64,000 bases of DNA. It comes from Methylotenera versatilis 7 (lineage in GTDB: Bacteria; Pseudomonadota; Gammaproteobacteria; Burkholderiales; Methylophilaceae). Made by a program: the position numbers and the translations under genes. This document shows, piece by piece, positions 36,357 through 44,096 of this stretch. The stretch spans positions 434,001 to 498,000 of the forward strand of contig NZ_JUGF01000001.1 in NCBI RefSeq assembly GCF_000799165.1, given 5' to 3'. Under the pieces are notes generated by a model. The model was not told where the DNA came from. It saw only the letters and a program-made list of their open reading frames with translations, and did no database searches. How positions within the stretch are numbered: position 1 is the first letter of the stretch; every line of letters begins with the position of its first letter.

Positions 36357-36887
36357 ATGAAATATCTAACAATATTCTTATCTGTAACGTTCAGTATCAT
36401 TTTTCCTGTCCTAAACTATGCGAACGCAGCCGCGTCTTCTAAAGTCATGGTCTTAGACTTTCAACTAAACGATTTAACAGATCTTCCGAATGCACCACAG
36501 GAATTAGAGCGCATCAGTTATCTAACAAAGACTTATAAAGAAGTTTTAGAGAAGAAAGGTGTAAATATTGTACCTGTGGCCGACAAGTTGAAAGCCGATA
36601 TCCAAAATCAATCACCCACCTATTTATTTGACCAAATCGAATATGTTGCGGAAGTGGCTACAGAAAGTGGAGCCGATTACGCGCTAATAAACGTAGCGCT
36701 GAAACCTACATACTTATTTGTCTACCCAAGAATTTTGCTTGTCGATGCTAAGCTGAAAAAAGTAGTACTGGCCAAAGCTTTTCAATTGGAGAGTTCATGG
36801 ACAGACCAAAACACGACTGCAAATACTGCAAAGAAAATGGCAGAAGCCGTTGCAGCTGCAATTAAGAGCTTCGACGAGAAAAAATGA
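36357..36887 (+). CDS. exported DUF2380/DUF3280-type protein
   Basis: The 176-residue protein has a signal peptide (YLTIFLSVTFSIIFPVLNYANA) and then KVMVLDFQLNDLTDLPNAPQE, the opening of DUF2380/DUF3280 proteins, with ADYALINVALKPTYLFVYPRILLVDAK later. These periplasmic proteins resemble the CsgG/TolB-like lipoprotein fold; function unknown. I start at the ATG at 36357 rather than a TTG four codons earlier. It stands alone inside the candidate island. Confidence 0.72.
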   Translation: MKYLTIFLSVTFSIIFPVLNYANAAASSKVMVLDFQLNDLTDLPNAPQELERISYLTKTYKEVLEKKGVNIVPVADKLKADIQNQSPTYLFDQIEYVAEVATESGADYALINVALKPTYLFVYPRILLVDAKLKKVVLAKAFQLESSWTDQNTTANTAKKMAEAVAAAIKSFDEKK

Positions 36888-37111
36888 ATGCTTTAAGGTA
36901 ATAAATCTTCATTTATATAGCGTATTTAAATTTAACAACCATCAGATTTTATTGGTACTACGAGGTAGCTTTGGGCCGGAAGAAGGCTTAGATTAGCGTT
37001 GGCGGTGAACGTAAGAAACGCTACTATTATTAACTTTGCATGGCTCATGTAGATAGTTAGATATCATCCAAAAGTGGATATTTGCTTACCTAGAATCAAT
37101 TTAAAAACCTA

Positions 37112-37141
37112 AAATAAGCCCCTAAATTTAGGGGCTTATTT
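37112..37141. terminator. bidirectional Rho-independent terminator
   Basis: AAATAAGCCCCTAAA/TTTAGGGGCTTATTT forms a perfect 15-base-arm palindrome with A/T ends. It lies between the convergent DUF2380 (+) and DUF5710 (-) genes. Apart from it, 36888-37259 contains no feature I can see. Confidence 0.85.
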
Positions 37142-37259
37142 CATTCAGTTGCAGGTTTTTTGTTTAATTACCAAAGATAGCTTAATTGCGCGTCCACTCT
37201 GCGAGATGTTCCGTAGTAGCAATAGAAGTCGCATGCGCTTGACGGCTAAGCATGAAGTA

Positions 37260-37565
37260 CTAAAATGCATCACCATCACGCGGTTCATAGGCATCGCGTA
37301 ATTTTGCGTTAATGGCATCTAGGTCGTCATCAAATGACTGATCCCGTGCGGTAGTATCTGTATTATATTTTGTGACAGGCTTAGACGCAGATGGAGTGGG
37401 GTCTATAGCCGGGGAATTTGTTAACCACTTTTCAAAGGGTGCTACATCGATGCCTTGCGGTATATACCAGTGTTTTGATTCGGCGTTCCAACGTGCACCC
37501 AATGATTTAGCTTGGTCTTTCTCGTTGAATGGTACTTTTAGACTAATGTTAGATGTGGCATTCAT
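37260..37565 (-). CDS. DUF5710-domain protein
   Basis: A 101-residue protein. Residues about 8-48 (LKVPFNEKDQAKSLGARWNA then KHWYIPQGIDVAPFEKWL) are a clear DUF5710 module, which in other proteins sits at the end of primases and plasmid proteins and is thought to bind nucleic acid. The C-terminal half is acidic and disordered. This kind of gene is typical of mobile elements and supports the island reading. The start is about 24 bases from the tRNA-remnant terminator. Confidence 0.8.
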   Translation of the reverse strand: MNATSNISLKVPFNEKDQAKSLGARWNAESKHWYIPQGIDVAPFEKWLTNSPAIDPTPSASKPVTKYNTDTTARDQSFDDDLDAINAKLRDAYEPRDGDAF

Positions 37566-37588
37566 TTTTATGAGCTATTTCCTAAAAC

Positions 37589-37617
37589 AAAAAAAGCCCC
37601 ACATTTCTGCAGGGCTT
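37589..37617 (-). terminator. terminator following tRNA-Asn remnant copy D
   Basis: Minus-strand stem AAGCCC/GGGCTT with a T-run of seven after it. It lies directly after the tRNA 3' end of copy D, as the other copies' terminators do, but with a different stem sequence. Confidence 0.75.
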
Positions 37618-37628
37618 CTTTATTTATT

Positions 37629-37740
37629 TGGCTCCTCGACCTGGGCTCGAACCAGGGACACACGGATTAACAGTAGGACACTACTCCAAATTATGTATCT
37701 GAAAGCCTAAGATTTCTAATAAATTTCCTGAATGCCATTA
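37629..37740 (-). repeat. tRNA-Asn 3'-half remnant plus flank, copy D (112 bases)
   Basis: Best-preserved copy: minus strand CTGTTAATCCGTGTGTCC then CTGGTTCGAGCCCAGG and TCGAGGAGCCA, which is a fully regular anticodon loop, T-arm and acceptor 3' strand of tRNA-Asn. The DNA 5' of the anticodon loop does not continue as tRNA (the anticodon stem cannot pair), so it is not a working tRNA gene. It is a direct repeat of copy C. Confidence 0.88.
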
Positions 37741-37801
37741 TCTCACAAATCTCTTTTTGAACCTATGTAGAACCTTGAAGCTTTAATTTTCTTGTATAAG
37801 T

Positions 37802-37885
37802 CTCTAAAAAACAAAACGAATCAACGAGTTATCACTGCCAATCAGTGAACCTAAACCGATTGTGATTAAAAAATTCTTTCTAATG
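37802..37885. repeat. second part of repeat, copy D2
   Basis: Begins CTCTAAAAAACAAAA and matches 29262-29345. Here it lies 61 bases after the 112-base repeat, which is likely the original arrangement. The rest of 37566-38147 has no gene that I can see. Confidence 0.65.
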
Positions 37886-38149
37886 TGTATTTCTGTGACT
37901 AAAAAACACGAATAATTTTTCTAAGAAGTTACAACCTGAAATATTAATTTTTTTAATGACTTAATACGGCCCAAAGCTGACCTTCATAATAACCTATGAA
38001 GATTTACAAAACCAATGAATCCCATACCAATAAAAAATATAGCGAATTGTGAATTTTCAAGTACTAGAGATTTATCATTCATCCTCTTCCCAAGCAAATT
38101 CTTTTTAGATTTTCGCAAAGTAAATTGAAAGCTTTTTTAATGGCATAAC

Positions 38150-38164
38150 TAGACGACCGGTCTA
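38150..38164. promoter_or_regulatory. operator 1 of TetR regulator
   Basis: TAGACGACCGGTCTA, arms TAGAC/GTCTA, 20 bases before the TetR start codon. It is nearly identical to operator 2 at 38819 and resembles the NemR-type TAGACC-GGTCTA box. Confidence 0.75.
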
Positions 38165-38184
38165 ATTAATGCAATAATGCACTT

Positions 38185-38790
38185 ATGGGTAATGAACTTC
38201 CAATCATAAAGTCTGGCGATACGCGTCAGCAAATCCTCGATACAGCCAAGGGCATCATCCTCGGCAAGGGCTTTGCTGCGGTCGGCCTCAACGAGATACT
38301 TTCCACCGCAGGTGTGGCCAAGGGCTCGTTTTATCACTATTTCAAATCTAAAGAGCAGTTTGGCAACGCCTTGCTCAAAGATTACTTTGACGACTACCTG
38401 CAGATGTTAGAGCACATGCTTAAAGATGACGGCAGCACTAATTCCAGCCGCCTGCTGGGATTTTTCCAGTTCTGGCTGGATACGCAGTCTAGTGATGCCA
38501 CAACGGATAAATGTCTGGTCGTTAAATTGAGCGCGGAAGTGACGGATCTTTCCGAATCCATGCGACTCACACTGAAAAATGGCACCGACAGGGTAATAGC
38601 CTGCCTCACTCATTGCGTGCAAGAAGGTATACGCACAGATGAATTCCCCGCCAACCTCGATGCAAAAACTGTCACGGCAGAGATCTACTATATGTGGATA
38701 GGCGCAACGCTTTTGACCAAGGTAGGCCGCACGCGTGCAGCCTTGGAATGCGCCATGAATGCCACGAAAGCGAGATTGGGGCTTAATTGA
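38185..38790 (+). CDS. TetR-family regulator (AcuR/NemR-like)
   Basis: A 201-residue protein with an N-terminal TetR helix-turn-helix (residues about 10-60, GFAAVGLNEILSTAGVAKGSFYHYF) and a TetR C-terminal ligand domain. Cys residues at KCLVVKL and ACLTHCVQ could be electrophile sensors, as in NemR. It autoregulates in all probability, since matching operators precede both its own gene and the operon that follows. The coding DNA is GC-richer than the genes to its left, a sign of transfer. Confidence 0.9.
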   Translation: MGNELPIIKSGDTRQQILDTAKGIILGKGFAAVGLNEILSTAGVAKGSFYHYFKSKEQFGNALLKDYFDDYLQMLEHMLKDDGSTNSSRLLGFFQFWLDTQSSDATTDKCLVVKLSAEVTDLSESMRLTLKNGTDRVIACLTHCVQEGIRTDEFPANLDAKTVTAEIYYMWIGATLLTKVGRTRAALECAMNATKARLGLN

Positions 38791-38818
38791 GTACGATCTT
38801 TTTTATTTGGCCGAACAC

Positions 38819-38833
38819 TAGCCGACTGGTCTA
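38819..38833. promoter_or_regulatory. operator 2 of TetR regulator, upstream of the dehydrogenase operon
   Basis: TAGCCGACTGGTCTA within the longer shared context ACTAG-CGAC-GGTCTAAT. It lies between the TetR gene and the alcohol dehydrogenase gene. Same orientation and context as operator 1. Confidence 0.75.
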
Positions 38834-38859
38834 ATAACTGTAATTTTTAAGGAGTTTTG

Positions 38860-40029
38860 ATGCTGAATTTTGATTTTTACAACCCGACGCGCATCGCTTT
38901 CGGCAAGGGCAAGGTCGCCGAAATCGACAAGCTGGTGCCTGCTGAGTCTCGCGTATTGATTGTTTACGGCGGCAGTAGCGCCAAGAAGAATGGCACGCTG
39001 GATGAAGTCAAAGCTGCGCTGGGCGGGCGTTATGTCGAGGAATTCAGCGGCATCGAGCCAAACCCTACCTATGAGACCCTAATGAAAGCCGTCGCCCAAA
39101 TCAAGGTAAATAGGCTGGACTATCTGCTGGCAGTCGGCGGCGGCTCGGTGATTGATGGCACCAAGTTTGTCGCGGCGGCGGTGTATGCCGAGGGTGACCC
39201 GTGGGAGATTTTGCTCCAGCGCGGTGCCAATGTGAAACAGGCCATGCCTTATGGCACTGTGCTGACCTTGCCTGCGACAGGCTCGGAGATGAACGACGGC
39301 TCGGTGATTTCACGCACCGAAACCGCATCTGGCTTGCACGACAAGCTCTATTTCTCCAGTGAGCATGTGTTTCCACAGTTCTCCGTGCTAGACCCGAGCA
39401 AGAGCTACACCCTGCCGCCGCGCCAGTTGGCTAACGGCGTGGTGGATGCCTACACCCACATCATGGAGCAATACCTGACCTACCCGGTGGAAGCGCGGGT
39501 GCAGGATCGCTTTGCCGAAGGCTTGCTACAGACCCTTATCGAGGTTGGTCCCAAGGTGCTGGCCAATCCGCAGGATTACGACACTCAGGCCAACTTCATG
39601 TGGGTCGCCACCCTGGCCTTGAATGGCTTGATCGGCTCCGGTGTGCCCAGCGATTGGGCGACGCACATGATAGGCCACGAGATCACCGCGCTGCATGGAT
39701 TGGATCACGCACAGACTCTCGCTATTATCCTGCCGACCATGTTGAGCGTGCGTCGCGAATCCAAGCGCGCCAAGCTGCTGCAATATGCCGAGCGCGTCTG
39801 GCATATCAGTGAAGGGTCAGAGGATGCTCGCATCGAAGCGGCCATCCAGAATACCCGCGCTTTTTTCGAGAGTCTCAGCGTGCCTACGCGCTTATCCGCC
39901 TACAACATCAGCGCGGATGCCATTCCTGCCCTGCTGGCACAGCTTGAAAGTCATGGCATGGTCAAACTCGGTGAGCATGAGGATGTGACGCTGGATAAGA
40001 GCAGGGAAGTGCTGGAAGCCAGTATTTAA
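38860..40029 (+). CDS. iron-containing alcohol dehydrogenase, YqhD-like
   Basis: A 389-residue group III alcohol dehydrogenase. It opens with FDFYNPTRIAFGKGKV; NADPH motif GGGSVIDGTKF; LPATGSEMNDGSVIS; metal ligands in the segments VVDAYTHIMEQY and THMIGHEITALHGLDHAQ. YqhD-type enzymes reduce toxic aldehydes such as those from lipid peroxidation, methylglyoxal or furfural with NADPH. The ATG at 38860 has AAGGAG at five bases distance; a TTG directly before it is in frame. First gene of a five-gene TetR-controlled operon. Confidence 0.93.
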   Translation: MLNFDFYNPTRIAFGKGKVAEIDKLVPAESRVLIVYGGSSAKKNGTLDEVKAALGGRYVEEFSGIEPNPTYETLMKAVAQIKVNRLDYLLAVGGGSVIDGTKFVAAAVYAEGDPWEILLQRGANVKQAMPYGTVLTLPATGSEMNDGSVISRTETASGLHDKLYFSSEHVFPQFSVLDPSKSYTLPPRQLANGVVDAYTHIMEQYLTYPVEARVQDRFAEGLLQTLIEVGPKVLANPQDYDTQANFMWVATLALNGLIGSGVPSDWATHMIGHEITALHGLDHAQTLAIILPTMLSVRRESKRAKLLQYAERVWHISEGSEDARIEAAIQNTRAFFESLSVPTRLSAYNISADAIPALLAQLESHGMVKLGEHEDVTLDKSREVLEASI

Positions 40030-40103
40030 ATTTTTAATAGGGTGGATAAAGCGCGATATCGCGAATTCACCACCTTTGTACTTATTTTTTATTAGGAGCA
40101 ATC

Positions 40104-40409
40104 ATGAGCAAAAAGTTAGCACTGTATGTACGTCTGCACGCCAAGATAGGCAAGGAAGCAGCACTGGAAGCATTTCTGAAATCCGCACTACCGCTGGTGG
40201 AAAATGAGCCAGAAACCGCTACCTGGTACGCACTCAAATTCGGCCCAGCCACCTTTGGTATCTTTGACACTTTTATGGATGAACATGGTCGACAAGCTCA
40301 TTTGACCGGTAAAATCGCTGAAGCACTGATGGCGAATGCCACAGACTTGCTGGCTGAGATGCCGGTGATCGAAACCGTTGATTTACTGGCAGTCAAAGGC
40401 CAGGCTTAA
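40104..40409 (+). CDS. antibiotic biosynthesis monooxygenase (ABM) fold protein
   Basis: A 101-residue ABM-fold protein: KLALYVRLHAKIGKEAALEAF, WYALKFGPATFGIFDTFMDE, GRQAHLTGKIAEALM. ABM-domain proteins of this size include YgiN-like quinol monooxygenases. AGGAG ribosome site. Between the YqhD-like and the luciferase-like genes in the TetR operon, so it may act on quinones or related electrophiles. Confidence 0.87.
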   Translation: MSKKLALYVRLHAKIGKEAALEAFLKSALPLVENEPETATWYALKFGPATFGIFDTFMDEHGRQAHLTGKIAEALMANATDLLAEMPVIETVDLLAVKGQA

Positions 40410-40520
40410 ATCAGTTTTTGGCAAGGTATATAGCTCCTTCCCTAGTTATATCGAGCCTATACTGGCGCATCGCTTTCTTCCCCCTTTGTGGGTGTGCCAG
40501 TTTTTTTCTTATAGAGCATA

Positions 40521-41483
40521 ATGTATACCCCTAATCCAAATCAATCGCCGACAACCAACCGCGGCTGGCAACGTGTATTCCAACAAGGCAAACTCACGCT
40601 GGGCATCATGTTCCCAATCGAGGCCTTCGAGCGTGATCAGCCGAACATGCACAACCAGGTAGCGCTGGCACAGTTGGCCGAAAAAGCCGGTTTTTCCAGC
40701 CTAGGCTTTCGCGATGTGCCCCTGCGCGACCCGAATTTTGGCGATGTCGGTCAGGTATTCGACCCTTGGGTTTATCTCGGTTATATGGCCGCGCAGACCA
40801 CAGAAGTCGCACTATTGACGGCATCCATCATTCTGCCATTGCGCCACCCGATACATATCGCCAAAGCCGCCGCCAGCATAGACCAGTTGTCCAATGGCCG
40901 CTTGCTGCTTGGCATAGCTACAGGCGATAGGATGGTGGAGTTCCCAGCCTTTAATGTGGATTTTGAGTCGCGAGGGGCGATGTTTCGCGAAGAGGTCGAT
41001 TTGCTTAAGATATATTGGTCAGAGTTTTACCCGCAAATAAGTAGCAGCTTTGGCCATCTGCAACATGCCGATGTCATTCCCAAGCCGGTAGCTTCGCATG
41101 TGCCCTTGTTAGTTACCGGACATAGTCAGCAGGATCTGGGCTGGATCGCGCGCAATGCCGACGGCTGGATGAGCTACCCGCGTAGCATAGAAGCGCAGGC
41201 GCAGGTGGTGCAGCGCTGGCGTGATTCCGTTGAAGCAGAACTACCAGGACAATACAAACCATTTACACAGTCTTATTTTATTGATCTTGCCGACAGCCCG
41301 AATGAAGCAGCAACGCCTATTCATCTGGGTCACCGACTCGGCAGGAATGCCTTGCTGATGCATCTGCGTGCTAGCAAACGCATTGGTGTAGATCACTTGA
41401 TATTCAATTTGAAATATGGAAAACGTGCAGCTGACGAAGTGCTGCAGGAACTGGCAGAGTTCGTGCTGCCAGAATTTATGTGA
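40521..41483 (+). CDS. luciferase-like (LLM class) oxidoreductase
   Basis: A 320-residue bacterial-luciferase-fold protein: KLTLGIMFPIEAF at the N-terminus, LGFRDVPLRDPNFGDVGQVFDP, TASIILPLRHPIHIAKAAASIDQLSNGR, and LLVTGHSQQDLGWIARNADGW. Such enzymes use reduced FMN or F420; F420 is unlikely here. The partner flavin reductase is not obvious in the operon. Substrate unknown. Confidence 0.88.
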   Translation: MYTPNPNQSPTTNRGWQRVFQQGKLTLGIMFPIEAFERDQPNMHNQVALAQLAEKAGFSSLGFRDVPLRDPNFGDVGQVFDPWVYLGYMAAQTTEVALLTASIILPLRHPIHIAKAAASIDQLSNGRLLLGIATGDRMVEFPAFNVDFESRGAMFREEVDLLKIYWSEFYPQISSSFGHLQHADVIPKPVASHVPLLVTGHSQQDLGWIARNADGWMSYPRSIEAQAQVVQRWRDSVEAELPGQYKPFTQSYFIDLADSPNEAATPIHLGHRLGRNALLMHLRASKRIGVDHLIFNLKYGKRAADEVLQELAEFVLPEFM

Positions 41484-41531
41484 CACATAAGCGCAGGCGA
41501 GGATGCCTGCGCCACTAAAACAGGAGACACC

Positions 41532-42554
41532 ATGAAAGCCGTTGCATTAACCAGATATTTACCTATCAGCGATCCTGAATCACTGATGGACGTCGAATTG
41601 CACAAACCCGTGGCAACCGGTCGCGATCTTCTGGTGATGATCCACGCCATTGCAGTCAACCCTGTCGATACTAAGGTACGTAAGCCTAAAGACAAGCTGG
41701 AAATAACACCCAAAATTCTAGGTTGGGATGCCGCTGGTGAAGTCGTCGAAGCCGGGCCAGATTGCACGCTGTTCAAGACTGGCGACAAAGTGTTTTATGC
41801 GGGTGACATCACGCGCTCGGGCTGCAATGCCGAGTACCAGCTCATAGATGAGCGCATAGTCGGGCACATGCCGCAGAGCTTGAGTTTTGAGCAGGCGGCA
41901 GCTTTGCCGCTGACCGCAGTGACAGCTTGGGAATCACTGTTCGACCGCCTGGGCATTGCGCTTGATATAGCGCAGAACCGCAATAAAAACCTGCTTATCA
42001 TAGGCGGTGCGGGCGGCGTGGGTTCGATTGCCATCCAACTCGCTAACAAACTGGCGGGATTGACCGTGGTAGCCACGGCATCGCGGCCTGAGACCGTACG
42101 CTGGGTGCAGGAATTGGGCGCACAGTATGTCATCAATCATAAGCATGACCTAGTGACGCAAATGCGCGAAATCGGCATTCCCCAACCAGATTATATTTTT
42201 TGCTGCAACGATACCGATGGCTATTTTTCTGTCATGGCCGAGCTCATCAAGCCGCAAGGCAAGATTTGCTCGATTGTCGAAACCGCACAGCCGGTGGACC
42301 TAAATCTGCTCAAGAATAAGAGCGCGACCTTCGCATGGGAGCTGATGTTTACACGTTCCATGTTTCAGACCGCCGACATGACAGAACAGCACCTTATCCT
42401 CGACCGCATTGCCAATCTGGTGGATGAGGGTGTGCTGAAAACCACGCTCAATGAAACCCTATCACCCATCAATGCTACCAATCTGCGTAAGGCGCACGCT
42501 CAGCTCGAAGCAGGTGGCACCATAGGCAAGATCGTGTTGAGCGTCTGGGCTTGA
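41532..42554 (+). CDS. zinc-type alcohol dehydrogenase-like MDR reductase
   Basis: The 340-residue MDR-superfamily protein has a GroES-like N-terminal domain (VNPVDTKVRKP, LGWDAAGEVVEAG) and a Rossmann domain with GGAGGVGSIAIQLANKL. No structural-zinc cysteine cluster and no clear catalytic zinc ligands are visible, so it is probably a zinc-free NADPH quinone or enone reductase of the ZADH1 type. CAGGAGACACC ribosome site. Fourth gene of the TetR operon. Confidence 0.88.
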   Translation: MKAVALTRYLPISDPESLMDVELHKPVATGRDLLVMIHAIAVNPVDTKVRKPKDKLEITPKILGWDAAGEVVEAGPDCTLFKTGDKVFYAGDITRSGCNAEYQLIDERIVGHMPQSLSFEQAAALPLTAVTAWESLFDRLGIALDIAQNRNKNLLIIGGAGGVGSIAIQLANKLAGLTVVATASRPETVRWVQELGAQYVINHKHDLVTQMREIGIPQPDYIFCCNDTDGYFSVMAELIKPQGKICSIVETAQPVDLNLLKNKSATFAWELMFTRSMFQTADMTEQHLILDRIANLVDEGVLKTTLNETLSPINATNLRKAHAQLEAGGTIGKIVLSVWA

Positions 42555-42590
42555 TTTTCATACTATTTTTTTCATTATCAGGAGATAGAA

Positions 42591-43580
42591 ATGTCACGTG
42601 TCGTCAGATTCCACCAAACCGGTGGGCCAGAAGTATTACAGATAGCAGATGAACAAGTCGCCTCACCAGGCAAGGGTGAGGTGCAGATCAAGGTGCATGC
42701 CATCGGACTCAATCGTGCCGAAGTCATGTTTCGCAATGGTCAGTATCTGGAAACACCGCAACTGCCAGCGAGGCTCGGCTATGAGGCGGCAGGCTTAATC
42801 AATGCGGTGGGCGAGGATGTGACTGATTTCAAGATAGGTGATGCGGTCAGCACGGTTCCGGCGTTTTCGCAGAATCAGTATGGCGTGTATGGTGAGTTGG
42901 CGAATGTGCCCGCATTTGCCGTGGTCAAGCATCCACCATCACTTTCTTGGCCGGAAGCTTCCGCCATCTGGATGCAATATATGACTGCCTACGGCGCATT
43001 GGTGGAGTTTGCCGATACCAAAGTCGGTGAGTTTGTGCTGATTCCGGCGGCATCCAGTAGCGTGGGTGTGGCAGCTATCGAGATTGCCAATCTGCTGGGT
43101 GCCATTCCTGTTGCTTTGACGCGCACCAGCAGCAAGCGCGAGGCTTTGCTCAAGGCCGGTGCCAAGCATGTGATTGCGACGGAAGAACAAGACCTGGTGA
43201 CCGAAGTGAACCGCATTACCAATAATAAAGGTGCACGCGTGGTGTTCGATCCGGTTGGCGGGCCGACCATCAGCAAACTGGCAGAAGCGACAGCCCAAAG
43301 CGGCATTATTTTCCAGTATGGCGCGCTAAGTACAGAGCCGACGCCATTGCCGCTGTTCCCCGTGCTCGCCAAGCAATTAACCATACGCGGGTATACCCTA
43401 TTTGAAATCAGCACTCATCCTGAACGCATGGCACGCGCCAAAGCCTTCATTGTGCAAGGGTTGACTGAAGGCAAGCTGAAACCGCTGGTGGCCAAAACCT
43501 TTCCGCTAGCGCAGATTGTCGAAGCACACCGCTATATGGAATCCAACCAGCAGATCGGCAAAATTGTGGTGACAGTTTAG
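42591..43580 (+). CDS. quinone oxidoreductase-like MDR protein
   Basis: A 329-residue NADPH:quinone reductase-like protein (RVVRFHQTGGPEVLQIADE, IGLNRAEVMFRNGQY, YEAAGLINAVGEDV, IPAASSSVGVAAIEIANL, FDPVGGPTISKL). It probably reduces quinones or alpha,beta-unsaturated carbonyls. The gene differs from the MDR gene before it, so this is not a recent duplication. Last gene of the TetR operon. Confidence 0.9.
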   Translation: MSRVVRFHQTGGPEVLQIADEQVASPGKGEVQIKVHAIGLNRAEVMFRNGQYLETPQLPARLGYEAAGLINAVGEDVTDFKIGDAVSTVPAFSQNQYGVYGELANVPAFAVVKHPPSLSWPEASAIWMQYMTAYGALVEFADTKVGEFVLIPAASSSVGVAAIEIANLLGAIPVALTRTSSKREALLKAGAKHVIATEEQDLVTEVNRITNNKGARVVFDPVGGPTISKLAEATAQSGIIFQYGALSTEPTPLPLFPVLAKQLTIRGYTLFEISTHPERMARAKAFIVQGLTEGKLKPLVAKTFPLAQIVEAHRYMESNQQIGKIVVTV

Positions 43581-44096
43581 CGCTATTAGCAACTGCATAG
43601 GCGCTTTGCAGTCGGTTGGGCAGTCACGTTTGAGTGCCGAAATGAAGCCTCCACGATGAAAGTATACAAACATAGAATCTGGGGGCGTTAATGGTGGATT
43701 TTGTTTAGCAAGCTCACCCTAACCCTTTAGCGGGACGCCTGACGGTGCTCATGCATTCAACTGTTGAAGGTCAGTTAAGGGACGATTAGAGTCGGTTATT
43801 CTAACAGCTCATATAATTCTAAAGAGAAAGTCAGCTTAATCCTGTCTACTTTTCAGTTTAAGGATATTAGGAGTATTTGAACTGCTATTTTAACTTTATT
43901 CCGGGATTGGGTTTTATGAAGGTCGAAAATGGATTCCGCGATGACTTTCTGACTGTATCAGCAATCTTAATTCTACTTTTTATTTATGAGCATATATGAC
44001 CCATAGTTGAACTTCATATATATATATTCAAAACAACACTTAACATTTATACATTTAAATGTGACAATGTATGCAACTTAAATTAAAGAGGCATAT
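43581..44096. other. gene-free region
   Basis: About 515 bases between the GC-rich operon and the AT-richer Old Yellow Enzyme gene. No coding signal or clear terminator that I can see; the base composition drops within it, so it marks the right border of the GC-rich cassette. Confidence 0.5.

Larger units (their letters stand above)
27821..37740. mobile_element. candidate stress-resistance island bounded by direct repeats C and D
   Basis: The 9.9 kb segment is bounded by 112-base direct repeats that include the tRNA-Asn 3' half, as expected for attL/attR of an element inserted at that tRNA. Cargo: GAF-GGDEF protein, membrane proteins, hemerythrin, catalase, SDR, DUF2380, DUF5710 and very small membrane peptides. 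No integrase is present inside, so it is either a decayed or a passively mobilised island. Confidence 0.5.

Noticed and set aside
42989-43414. Antisense frame of 141 codons inside the quinone reductase gene
   Set aside because: Shadow of a GC-rich gene on the other strand; the plus-strand protein is a clear family member.
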